Source of the DNA: Achatina immaculata
Lineage: Eukaryota > Mollusca > Gastropoda > Stylommatophora > Achatinidae
Assembly: GCA_009760885.1 (NCBI GenBank)
Contig: CM019696.1
Coordinates: 41,358,267 to 41,422,266 of the forward strand
Direction: 5' to 3'
DNA: 64,000 bases
Shown: in pieces, positions 22,730-34,200 of the stretch
Layout of the letters: each line of letters opens with the position of its first letter
How positions within the stretch are numbered: position 1 is the stretch's first letter
Program-made: the position numbers and the translations under genes
Notes under the pieces: generated by a model
What the model saw: only the letters and a program-made list of their open reading frames with translations
What the model was told of the DNA's origin: nothing
Databases searched by the model: none

Positions 22730-23622
22730 TGCTTTTAAATGCTTCAGTTGTATAATTTAACATTCAGTGCTTTTTGGGCAAGTATAAATTTTACAAAAAG
22801 CATTCAGTTATGAATGACTTCACTCATTTTTAGATGTAAAGTAGACATCTGAATTGCTTAAATATGGACATGAAAATAGTGAGTGCACGAGTTAGAAAAT
22901 CATATTAAAAGATTATAATTTCAGCTATTGCAAGCTTCAACAACAAATTCAGATGTCTATTTCTAAAATCTGACGTCATTTTCTGTGAATTACCACAGCA
23001 TATTGACCTGTCTGCCTGTATGTAAATATCGTGAGATATTTCGCGTCTTTTCGGTTAATACTTGTACAAACAGCTTGTTTACTGTCTCCTGTTCATCGTC
23101 AAAGTCTGGTCCCAGTTTCCACGAATAGAATCCAGTCGTTGGATCTTAGAAGACTCCGTTATACGGACCAAGTACAGCATCGGTATTCTCTGTATTCAAC
23201 AGGCATCGATACTAGCTTTGTCTGTTCCCATAGTATCGGAACTAATCTTTCATTTTCCGAACGTCCTAATATGGACATGCTCATAGCTGTTGGTGATGAT
23301 GAGGCACAGTTTCAAAATCACAATATGATCTTGGCCTGGTTTTGGTTTTTGTGGTTCTATCTTCTGCCTGGTTCAAGTATATTTTTGAACAGGGTCACAC
23401 AGCTCGTTACTCGCAACAAACCATAAGTTGAGGACTTGGTAAGCCTGTTGTTAGATAACTGTGAACTTCAGTTCTTGGCGCTACTTAGTTCTTAGTTCAC
23501 AGCATGAACACAGGCTTTGATTCGAACTAGAAGTGGATTATGGTGTCTTCTTCAGTTCTAAGATTGCTTGCTATCTACGCCCTTGTGAAGGCTGATAGAC
23601 AGTTTTCATTTACAGCGAGAGG

Positions 23623-23670
<48 letters not shown>

Positions 23671-24394
23671 GTGGAGAGAGAGGGGGAGAGAGAGTGGAGA
23701 GGAGAGCGAGAGAGAAAGGAGATAGAGATAGTTTTGAAAAAAAAGTATCATTCAAATAGTGATGGAGCTAAAGTGGTTGTGAAGTCATCATGGTCATATG
23801 GTCAAGACCCTAATCTGACATCTGTGTTGCGTTACTGTGAATGCTCTGTTACTACTTCAACCACGTTCTCGGATTGAAGTACTTCACAGTGGAAGTGGTT
23901 GGGAATTTATGATATGGGACCGCCACATGACATTTTTAAGGCCGTTGTGATCCATCCTAAATCCAAAGCGATACAGTTTTGAAAATCTTCACTACCGCAC
24001 CAGTTGCAAAGAACTCATTTTCGGAATTCCATGCGGATGCCCGGCCAGTTTTAATGCAGAAAATAGGGCGCATGTTTCTGAAGTTTTCTAAAACTGCTTA
24101 AGAGCAACCATTGGCTTGTCGGTCACCGTCTGCTGTTTGTAAGTTTGTAGTTCCCAGCACGCAACGTCTGAGACAGGAATGTTGCGTGCTCTAGCAGGTT
24201 ACTGGACTTTGCTCCCTTGTGCAGCGCGACACTAGAGCGAGAACACGTGAGTGTATCGTCTCATTAATGATGTTCTAAAGTAGGGCTAATGTCTTCTTTC
24301 AAATGACGTAACGGTACTCTGGCATTTCTGTTGTGGTTGAACGTCTGCAAAAACATTCTATCGATACTTCAGTATGTTATTGATAATCGATTAC
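22730..24394. other. Unassigned spacer with GA/GACA microsatellite
   Basis: A purine microsatellite of (GA)n, (GACA)6 and (GA)n fills 23618-23728. The remainder holds no recognisable gene. The frame at 23031-23426 has no identifiable domain. Confidence 0.45.
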
Positions 24395-24557
24395 CAGGGG
24401 GCTCTGAAAGTTATCGGCCCGTCCCATCCCATGTCCCAAAATCTGAGCTTAATTTTGTCACTGTAGCTAGAAAGAGAGTTATTGTAAAGTGTCATTTTGC
24501 TGGCTCATAGCCCTAATTTTTTTCCTTGTTTTCCAGATCAGTGACAGAACTATATCA

Positions 24558-25540
24558 ATGAAAGGTGTGGAATTTTCAAGTGTAGAATTCTTGGCCGTCA
24601 TGAAGTTCCTGTTTCTGCATAAGATAACTCCAAAGGAAATCCATGAATGTATGCAGCAAACATTGATTGACAAATGCTCATCATACTCAACTGTGAAGAA
24701 GCGGTGTGCTAACCTTCAGCGTGGATATTTCAAGACCGAAGATGCAGCAAAATCTTGAAGGCTCTCAACAGTGTGACCTCCAGAAATTGTTGATCATGCT
24801 CATGGCCTGATTTTGGTAGATCGACGAATTTCGGCTAAAACAACTGCTGAGACACTAGAGATACCCAGGGAATGAGTTGGGTTCACAAACATTTGGGTAC
24901 GCAGAAAATGTCGGCCAAGTGAATGCCGAAATGCTTGAATGTCGAAACGAAATCAAATGGAAGCGTCCAAGTTGACGTTGCAGTATTTTGAGCGAACTAG
25001 TGACAACTGTTTGGAACGACTCGTCGTTTTTGATGAAACATGGTTACACTACTATGATCTTGAGATCAAACAACAGTCCTCGCAGTGGCTGCACTCGGGT
25101 TCCTCGTGGAAGAAGAAATTCAAGACTCAAAAGACTTTGACTTTAAACGTCCTGTCTTATGTTGTTTTCTTCTTCATTGGTTTTTGGGATAAGGAAGGCA
25201 TTTTGATGACTGATTGTCTTCCCGAAGGGCCAGACAGTTAATTCAGAATACAGCTGTAACTTGTTGTACCAGATCAAAGCAAAACGGCGGCCAAAGCTGT
25301 GGAACATGTTCTCTTTTTGCCGGACAATGCAATGCAAAGTTCACACGGCGTTGGATTTTTTTGCCGGACAATGCAATGCAAGGTTCACACGGCGTTGGAT
25401 TTTTTTGGGAAAAAAAATTGGGATTAAGTGCTTAAATCATCCATCCTACTCAGTAGATCTGGATCCACTTGACTATTTCCTGTTTCCCAACCTTAAAACA
25501 GTGTTGAACTCCAGGGTGAATATGTTGAATAACACGTAAG
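24558..25540 (+). pseudogene. Mariner transposase pseudogene
   Basis: The N-terminal helix-turn-helix part reads VEFLAVMKFLFLHKITPKEI and YSTVKKRCANLQRGY. The catalytic triad region can be traced: VVFDETWLHYYD (first Asp, about 25030), FLPDNAMQ (second Asp, His-to-Pro change, about 25318) and HPSYSVDLDPLDYFLFPNLK (third Asp, about 25455). These are the standard mariner D,D34D positions. Stops and frameshifts (about 24758, 24930, 25170, 25240) and the internal duplication at 25316-25403 make it inactive. Confidence 0.85.
25316..25403. repeat. 44-bp direct duplication inside the mariner
   Basis: Two adjacent 44-bp copies (25316-25359 and 25360-25403) carry GCCGGACAATGCAATGCAA and CACGGCGTTGGA and differ by about one base. 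44 is not a multiple of 3, so the duplication itself shifts the transposase frame. Confidence 0.9.
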
Positions 25541-25869
25541 TTTCATAGCTCTAGGTCATTCCCTTTTTGATCGGGCCAACAACTTTTAAACACTCACTCG
25601 TGCATGTGGCTTGCCTAATGTGCAGACTCGATTCCTTCAAACATGTCCTCACATGACAGTCAGAGCCAGTCAGGGGCTCTAATTCACACGACTGAAATCT
25701 GTGATCTTCTAATTCAAAGCAAGTAGGGGGGGGGGGGAGGACTTCAGTTACTATCACTTCTACTACAGTAATAGCTTTAATAACAACAGCTGCAGTTCAG
25801 TTCTACTACCGCTGTTAGTACCACTTTTTCATCTACTACCTCCATCTTCTACTTTGGTGCTACTGATAA

Positions 25870-26082
25870 AAAAATGACTACCGCTAATGCTCTTACTACT
25901 ACTGTTAATACTAATGTTATCACTACTACTACTATTTCTATTACTACTATACTACTGCTACCACTACCAAAAATTACTACTACTGTTAATACTAGTACTA
26001 CTAACTATTACTGCTACTACTATTTCTGTTACTACTATACTACTACTACTATTACTACTACTACTACTACTACTACTACTAT

Positions 26083-26117
<35 letters not shown>

Positions 26118-26275
26118 TTACTACCAAAATTACTATTACTATTAATACTACTACTAACTGCTAATACTACTGCTACTGCTGCTACTACTACTATTATTAC
26201 TTGTGCTACTATTACTACTACTGCTTCTACTACTACTACTACTACTACTACTACCACAACTACTATACCAAAAAA
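25870..26275. repeat. (ACT)n trinucleotide microsatellite
   Basis: About 400 bp dominated by ACT/TAC with interspersed ATT, GCT and AAT triplets. Poly-Thr and poly-Leu frames across it are artefacts. The reverse complement (AGT) forms the equally long array at 61.84-62.27 kb. Confidence 0.95.
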
Positions 26276-26678
26276 GCGTACTATTACTACCAAACAACTT
26301 CCATTATTAATTTTATTTTTAAAAAATATAATGTTTAAATAAAATTATATTTACTACAGATTTAATAACATAGAGCAAGATTAAAAAGTTTCTTTATCTC
26401 TTCTTACTCTTTCCCTTCACTTTAAAAATATGATAGCTGTAGACAGAATTCATTGTCATGAAAAAAATTAATATCTAGACAAGAGAGTTCATAAAAATTG
26501 TATGTCCCCGCTGTGATATATATAATTTTTTCTAATTCATTTTGTAATAAAAATCATTTTCTCTGTGGTTTCGTCAGTTTCTGAAATCATTTTCTCATAG
26601 TCTGAGCTTCGAAATACGCGAGTATCGATCATGGACTTGAACATTGTGGACTTCTGCCTCTATATTCTGAGTTTTCTA
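26276..26678. other. Unassigned AT-rich spacer
   Basis: No gene or repeat recognised. Confidence 0.4.
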
Positions 26679-26688
26679 AAAACTCTCT

Positions 26689-27159
26689 CTGGGTAAAGCT
26701 GAGGCGATCATCCCCAACCCAGCTCGTCACAGGTGGCGGACGGTGAGATCCCTCCAGATATGGAGGGTTCCTGTGAAAAAGGGTTTGCCCAAATAAGCAG
26801 ATCCGGACCAACTGGCGGTAGTCGTAAAGAGCGAAGTGGAGTTGTAGGTGGCACTGCCACTCCTATAAGATGCCTCACATGCTCAGTAAAGGGAATACCA
26901 GGCTGGTAAGAGATGCCTCAGACTTCTAGCTCCTGCTGCCTTGCGGGTAGGTCAGGGAGTCCAAAGGCTAGCGGAGAGTCTGTACACAAACCGACAGAAG
27001 GCAACGGGAAACCACTGTCGTAGCTCCCAAGAACGGCGATGTTTATCCAGAGTAATAGATTCATCATGAACTGTTGACCTGCATGAAGGAACGGGTGCTA
27101 TGGAGAAACATAATAGCCAAAGCCAGTCGGCACGGCATCTGATGATGATGGTGGTGGTG
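26689..27159 (+). mobile_element. Composite non-autonomous RTE derivative (5' UTR joined to 3' end) with TSD
   Basis: Positions 26691-27071 match the RTE 5' leader at 58176-58555 (GGGTAAAGCT start, then AACCCAGC..GTCAC, AACGGGAAACCACTG, GTAGCTCCCAAGAAC, AGTAATAGATT). From about 27072 the sequence switches to the last 85 nt of the BovB-like RTE (GACCTGCATGAAGGA, ATAATAGCCAA, CCAGTCGGCACGGC) and its (GAT)n tail. All 3 kb of ORF2 in between is missing. AAAACTCTCT flanks both sides (26679-26688 and 27160-27169), so the fused unit itself was inserted by target-primed reverse transcription. Confidence 0.85.
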
Positions 27160-27169
27160 AAAACTCTCT

Positions 27170-27655
27170 TGGTTAAATCAAAAGCTAATTCGATCTACAC
27201 TTCTTCTTCTTCTTTTTCTTATTCTTCTCTCTTTGTATGCACTTAAAGTCTACACTGGCTGTATTCGTCATATCTGATTACTGTAGTCAATGTGGTGCAA
27301 TAATCGGCACCATCGAAACAATAAGATAGGTATTTTAAAATACGGATAATATGCAGCAGAGTCGCATGTTTTAGTCGCGTGACCAGCTCCTAAATATAAC
27401 ATCTTAACACACAACAAGATGTTCCTGAGAATCTATAGCCTAGTTTCTAGATATAAAAATAACAGACTGCCATTTGTTTTACATCTACTCTGGAAATTTT
27501 GTAACCTGGTGGACACATTCTACCTGAAAACCACTCAAAATTGAAGACTCTATACGTAATCAGTGTAGAGACAAGCAACTAATCAACATCTTGCAAGATT
27601 TACAAAACTAAGTATAACCTCTGGTCACAGATTCTAGCCCATTCGCAGGAAAAAA
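27170..27655 (+). other. Upstream region of the NRF-6-like gene
   Basis: Probable 5' UTR and proximal promoter of the gene starting at 27656. Contains a TTC-rich stretch at about 27201-27230. No convincing TATA box or initiator was identified and the transcription start is unknown. Confidence 0.4.
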
Positions 27656-28295
27656 ATGTTCTGGTTAAGAAAATCTCTTCCAAAGATTTCATTCGTCTTT
27701 TTTATATCTTTTACAGTTTTTGTTGCTGTCAAAACAGAGGAATATCCTAGAAATTCAAGAAGTCGGACCTACTTTCAGAACTTTGAAGATGTAGGAATAT
27801 TAACTCGCCTCTTTCGAAGTCCAGATTATGAGAAGGTGATTTCAGAAATTGACAAACTGCTTTCTGCGGAACCATTACTTGGACTAGACAAAGTCTTAAA
27901 AGAGTCTTCTGTATCCAATAAAGATAAAAGGAGATCTTCAGGTACAGAAGTTTACACTTCTGAAAATATTCCGGAAGTTGTTAGGAGCCACTTTATACGA
28001 AAGAGGCAAGCAGAGAATAATACTGGCAATTTCACTGAAACTACGCCAGTTTCATCAACTTTGAAACAGCGTGATGCATCCAATGGAAGCACAACGAATT
28101 CATTTAAAACCACAAACAGTATCAGTTCCGCAACAACTTCAGAACAACCTTCATTACCAGGCATTGCAACAGATCCCGTCACAAGCGAGACCCAGTCGGT
28201 GACAGCAACTTCTCAGCCTCCTCTAACACAATGCGAGCAAGACGTTAACAGAATATTCACTGGCATGAATAATCAAGATAAATGGGCATTAGAAC
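27656..28295 (+). CDS. NRF-6-like exon 1
   Basis: Codes residues 1-213 plus one base: signal peptide (LPKISFVFFISFTVFVAVK), a dibasic-rich propeptide-like stretch (FIRKRQ at 113-118), N-glycosylation sites (NNTG, NFTE, NGS) and the start of the NRF domain (CEQDVNRIF..WALE). Donor AAC|GTAAGG at 28296. The open frame runs on to 28354 but that part is intronic. Confidence 0.93.
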
Positions 28296-31200
28296 GTAAG
28301 GGTTTGTTTCCTTGGTTCCATAATCCTCATTTTCGTTTTTTTCCCTACAAATAATGCATTCGTGATAGTATTCTTCTGTCGCAGAGTAATATGCTTTAAA
28401 AAATCAGCCACATAAGAAGTAGGATGTTTTCCACTTATGAAAATGCAATATTTTATGAATATGTCTCGGAAGCGAGGTAAAATCAGAATGTTTTTCCCTT
28501 TTGTTGATTCCTTGCATAATTAGAGAAAACAGGAAGTTGTGGATTCTAGAAGTATTCTGTAGACTGGAACTTTATAGAATGGTGTTGCTGGACTCTACAG
28601 ATCAACACTAGCGTCATCCAGGGAACCTTCTGTCTGGTTCATAAAGTTATGCAGTTCTTTATTATTGCCAAGGAGTTCTTGACCACTTGTCACAGCCTAG
28701 AAAGATGATTTCTTCTTTGTCCTTTTTGCAATATATTGAATTTATGCTACATGAACAACAGATACTTCAATGGGGCACATATTTCCTTTCAAGCAGTTTC
28801 AAACCATCCTCACCAGGCTTGCTTTCATGAAAGAAGAGTTAAAAAAAATTATTGTTGGTGCCAAGCTTGCCTGAATTCATTGTGCATTTGACATAATCTC
28901 TCTCTCTCTCTCTTTATCTGAACCTTCAGTGCCATAGGCACATGGGGCTTCTCAAAGGGTTTTCCACAAATGCCTATCCTTTGCCTTTTTTTTTCCGCTC
29001 TTACCCAGGTGAGCCCTCTATTGCTCAACATCCTTTCTGTTGTTCTTCTCCATGTCTAAATTTGGCCTACCCTTACTTTTGTTCCTCTGTGGTGTCCATC
29101 TTAGTGCTGTTTTTGGTAATAAGATCTGACATCATGCACATAAAAAAAATTAGCAAAGAAAAATAAAACTTACAGAGGAACATGAGGCAGGAGGTTGCAG
29201 AAATATCTTATTTCAGCAGGTCATAAGAGGAAGAAGAATGTAGATAAAAATCTGTTTATCATTTATCAGAAAAGCTTATACTGTTTGCTTGAAAATCTGT
29301 TTACTGTTTATTATAAAAATGTGTTTACTGTTTATCATAAAAATGTGTTTACTGTTTGTTATAAAAATAGGTTTACTGTTTCTTATAAAAATGTGTTTAC
29401 TGTTTCTTATAAAAATGGGTTTACTGTTTATTATAAAAAATGGGTTTACTGTTTATTATAAAAATGTGTTTACTGTTTGTTATAAATATGGGTTTACTGT
29501 TTATTATAAAAATGGGTTTACTGTTTATTATAAAAATGGGTTTACTGTTTATTATAAAAATGTGTTTACTGTTTGCCTGCTCTAGTTATTGACTCATGGG
29601 GTAAGCCTGGTTCAGGATTGCTGAAAGGTCAGGTCAAATTTGTTGGAGATTACCAGGAATGTCAAAGTTCAAGGTCACCCCCAACCAATGCCACAGGAAG
29701 CGCTGGATTCAAGGGAAAGTACTGTGCTGTAGGGTTGGTTTCAGGATTTGATTTGGTAAGGCAGGCATCACCTTTAATCACTATCATTTTCATCATCACT
29801 GTGGCAGTTGTCATCATCACCAGCATTATCTTTACCCTCTTCTTTCATCTTTTCCTTGAGTTTAACTTTTAGAAGTCTTGTTGGTATAGATTTAAGAGAA
29901 CAGTTAAAAAAATATCCTGGATTAGGAAATAGTTTAGCATAAGTGAGAATGAACTTTATATAAGTGAGAACAGTGTTTCAGCAAAGATAAGACATGAATT
30001 TGATGTAAGTAAAGACAATGTTTCAGCAAAGATACGACATGAATTTGATGTAAGTAAAAATAGCGTTTCAGAAAAAAATAAGACCTGAAATGTTTGTAAG
30101 TAAAAACAGTGTTTCAGTAAAGTTAAAACATGAATTTGTTGTGAGTAAGAAAAGTGTTTCAGCAAAAATAAGATATGAATTTTTAAATAAGAACAGTGTT
30201 TCAGTAAAGATGAGACCTGGACTTAATATAAGTAAGGACAATGTTTGAGTAAAGATGAGACCTGGACTTAGTAAGGACAATGTTTGAATAAAGATGAGAC
30301 CTGGACTTAGTAAGGACAATGTTTGAGTAAAGATGAGACCTGGACTTAATATAAGTAAGGACTATAGATGGGAAATGCAGAACAGAAATTAGGAACAGAG
30401 TAGGCCAAGCAAAGACTGCATTTCAGAGAATGAGAAACATATTATCCAACACATCCTTATCAATGAATGTTAGAAAACAAGTCCTAAAATGCTATATTGA
30501 ACCTATCTTGTTATATGGAAGTGAATCATGGACAATAGGCAAGTCTGCACAAAAATCATTGGAAGCAGCAGAAATGTGGTTTATTAGAAGAATGTTGCGA
30601 ATCCCATTGACAGCAAAAATAACTAATGAAGAATATGAGAAGAGCTGGAGAGAGAAAAAAGCTTGACAAAAAGATAAGAGAGAGACAATGTACTTTCATA
30701 GGACATGCAATGAGAAGAGGGGGCTTTGAAAATATTATAACAACAGGAAAAATAGAAGGAAGAAGATAAGAGGAAGACCAAGAGAAATGATACTGGACAG
30801 TCTGACAGGATGGTGTGAGAGGAGATCACCAATTGAGCTGATGACCTGCATGAAAGATCTTTACTCTGGAGAAGCATAATAGCCAATGCCAGTCGGCACG
30901 GCACCTGATGATGATGATGATGATGACAGTGTTAGAGTAAAGATGAGACCTGGACTTAGTAAGGACAATGTTTCAGTAAAGATGAGACCTGGGCTGTATG
31001 TGTGTAAGGAAAGTGGACTACAAATGGTGGAGTCTGAACTCTGGTGGACAAATGTGCCAAGTATGAAGTTGCTAGTACTGTAATAATATCTGTGCACTTG
31101 TACATTGCTGTGACTGTTTAAAGGGGATGAGATAATCTGTTCCTGTCAACATGTGTTGTACACAGTAGAGATTGTACTTGAGGATACATTCTTTTCTATT

Positions 31201-34200
31201 CACAGTCACAGAATTTACTGAATTTACTAATGAGCGCTGGCACACTTGAGATAGGAGCTTGTTTGCCTGATACCTGCTCAGCTGTGGACATCTTTAGCCT
31301 CTTCACTAAAGGTAGGCAGTACTTTATAGTCCCATATATATTTTAATGTTTATTTTAGTAATACTGTCTTTAAAGCGTGATGTTTCAGGAAAGATGCAAA
31401 ACCATGAGCACAGATCTGAAGATAAAATTGAAGCAGTTGTATAAACCTAAAAAATATCTGCAGATCAGCCTTCCTGAGTAGAATCAGTAAATCTTCTCTT
31501 CATTTGCATTTATCTTTTTTTTTTTTTTACAAAGCTCTCTTTTCTTAGAAGTTCAGTAAAAGACTTATAAAATTGCTGACTGTTTCTTCTTGTAATAGTG
31601 TCAACAGTCATATTGTGTCTGCCAAATTTTATTCCCACCATTCCATCTCAGCTGCTCTTGCATTTCCCTTTATCTCCAAAGACTCCATATTGATTGATTT
31701 ATCACTAAAAAATTAACTTCCTGTAAAAGTGTAGACAAATTAAACATTTCTGTTTCTTCTACACCCAGGTTTAGTATCTGCCAATCTGACATCAACTTTT
31801 ACTGTTGGTTCCATCGACTGTCGAACAGATGACAGAGAGTACACATCTGCAACAGTATGTGCCATGTGAGTATGGAGCAGTTGTTCTACTGTAATACAGA
31901 ACGTGTACTGTGAATGTTTCCAGTGTGTTTCACCTGTGAATTTACAACTGATACAGTATCTTGATAAGAGTTAGAGCTTCAAGAAAACTGGACATAGTCC
32001 AGCAGCTTGTTTCCAGTTTTATCATAGCCTGTCATTTGCTCATAGTTAAGTCTTGGTGTAAGACTCTGTATTTATGTACATATGGACTGTAAATACAAGA
32101 AATTCATTGGTCTGCCAGTCATTCATGATTCACATTCGTGTAGCAAAATAGTGCTATGTTGAACCTATTTTGATATATGAGTGTAAATCATGGACTGTTG
32201 GCAGACAATTGAGCAGATCTCTGGAGACAACAGAGATGTGGTACCTGAGAAAGATGATTAGGATCCTATGGACAGCCAAGATGACTAGTGAGTAGTGTTT
32301 GAGATGAGCTAATGAAAAACATAGTATAATAACAAAGATAAGGAAAAAGCAGTCATCATTCTTGTAGCATGTGATAAGAGAAAAAAATTGGAAAACATCA
32401 TAACAAAGGGCAAAACTGAAGGTAGGAGAGGCAGATGAGAGAACATGTGTTAGAAGGCCTGGCATTGTGGTATGGAAAGAAATTGGCAATAGAGTTACTC
32501 TGAAATGTTATGGACCAAGATTTGTGGAGGAGTATGACGGACCACTCCACCCATCATGGCACATGATGATGATGTGGATATGTGACACTTTTAGGTATGT
32601 GATGTGGGTATATGGTATTTTCAAGCATGTGATATAAGTATGTGACATTTTCAGGTGTGTAACTTGGGTATGTGACATCTTTGTGTATGCGATATGGGTG
32701 TGTGACATTTTCAGATGTGTGATGTGTATATGAGACATTTTCAGTGTGTGATATTTGTATGTGACATTTTCAGTGTATGATTGTAGGATTGACATTTTCA
32801 AGTGGGTTGTGTGGATGTATGGTGTTTTCAATGTATGTGGTAGGTATGAGGTGAATGTTTGTGATGTGAAACAGTGTGAGGATATACATTAAGCTTTGAA
32901 ACAGTCTGTGAGTTACTAATGTAAAGAGAATGTAATTCTTGACAGCCTGCGCAAATAATAATATTTTGTTATTTTCTCAGAATATTACTGTCAGTCATTG
33001 GTGCCCTAATGGTTATTGGTACAGTCTTGGATGTAACTTTTGTACAGTGGCCAAAGTGGTCAGCTAAAAGAAAATTAAAGAACAAGCAGGCAGATGAGAA
33101 TGGTTATCATCCAAACAGTGCCGAAGAAAGCAGTGTAGCAGTAAACATCCTGTCCAGCAGTGAGAGAACAGTCATAACAAATGGAAATGGGCATTATTCA
33201 GTCTCAGACACAGAGAAACAAGTGACCTCATCCTCCTTGTACTCAGAAAATACACCTTTGCTGTTAAAGGGAAAGAGTTCGAGTCATAAAGGGAGTGCTT
33301 GCGTTGGTAAGGGATTTGTTCTGATGTCGTTTGGTCATTAAGTGTAAATGAAGCTGCAGTGACATTTTACGAGAGGAGTTCTCAAGCTTTATAAACTTTT
33401 CTTTTGATCCTATCAAGCACCATTGCTTGAGAGTTTGGGATTTTTTTTTTTTTTAACATAATTTAAATACATAAAACCCTTAGAAGTTTGGCCTATCCCA
33501 CCTGAGTAGCTTTACAGATCCTATAAGTGTTTTTTTTTAAGTCAACAGAACTTTCAGTATTACATCATGATAGAGAGAGAGTAGCAACTTATGAAATAAT
33601 GCCCGTCCCTTAATTATTGTTTTGAAATATGGTGTATGTGCATATAGACTGGTGAAATGAGGGCCAGACAACTGCTGCAGACTGATCAGCATGTGAAGAA
33701 CAAAATACATAATATGCAGCTGGTATCAGACACGAGAAGATTGGTGGTTAAAGTGCATTAATTATTTAGAAGTAAGAAGTCACTGAGTTAAGTGAATGAA
33801 TCACATTATGGCAAGAGTAAGTGGCAGGTGATAGAACTGAAATGGAGAGCAGCAGAGGCTAAAGTTTTTATTTAAAGCATGAAGAGAATTTATACAAAGA
33901 AAGATGGAAAACAGAAAAAAAATCTGTAAAAATAAAGAAAAGATGAGGCAAAGATTTATCAAAGGTCAAGAAAACAAAAAAGACATAAATAAATGAAGAC
34001 ATCCAAGCACACAAGATGAAGCAGAGTTTGAGATTGAACAAGTAACATTTACAAGACATCCAGTGAGAAACATGAACGATCATCTTGCTTGGACTAGAGT
34101 AATGTTTTATACCTTTTGGCATGACAAGTGATGATAATGAGTATTTATTTATTTTATTTTTTGTAAATGGTACTGGCTGTAACCATTCACAAGTACAAAT

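Larger units (their letters stand above)
24395..25600 (+). mobile_element. Mariner-type DNA transposon, decayed
   Basis: Left terminal inverted repeat about 24396-24420 (CTCTGAAAGTTATCGGCCCG) and right end about 25572-25600, whose complement reads AAAGTTGTTGGCCCG, roughly 80% matching over 19 nt. Between them lies a broken SETMAR/mariner-like transposase. A 44-bp direct duplication sits inside the coding region. Confidence 0.85.
28296..29585 (+). other. Intron 1
   Basis: 1290 bp. Holds a minus-strand LINE 3' end (28.9-29.1 kb) and a 24-bp minisatellite that runs almost to the acceptor TGCTCTAG. Confidence 0.85.

Noticed and set aside
25887..26342. Long poly-Leu/Thr open frames over the ACT array
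   Set aside because: They are translations of a trinucleotide microsatellite, open in all frames without protein-like composition.
29195..29585. FTVYYKNV repeat protein
   Set aside because: 24-bp minisatellite in intron 1.
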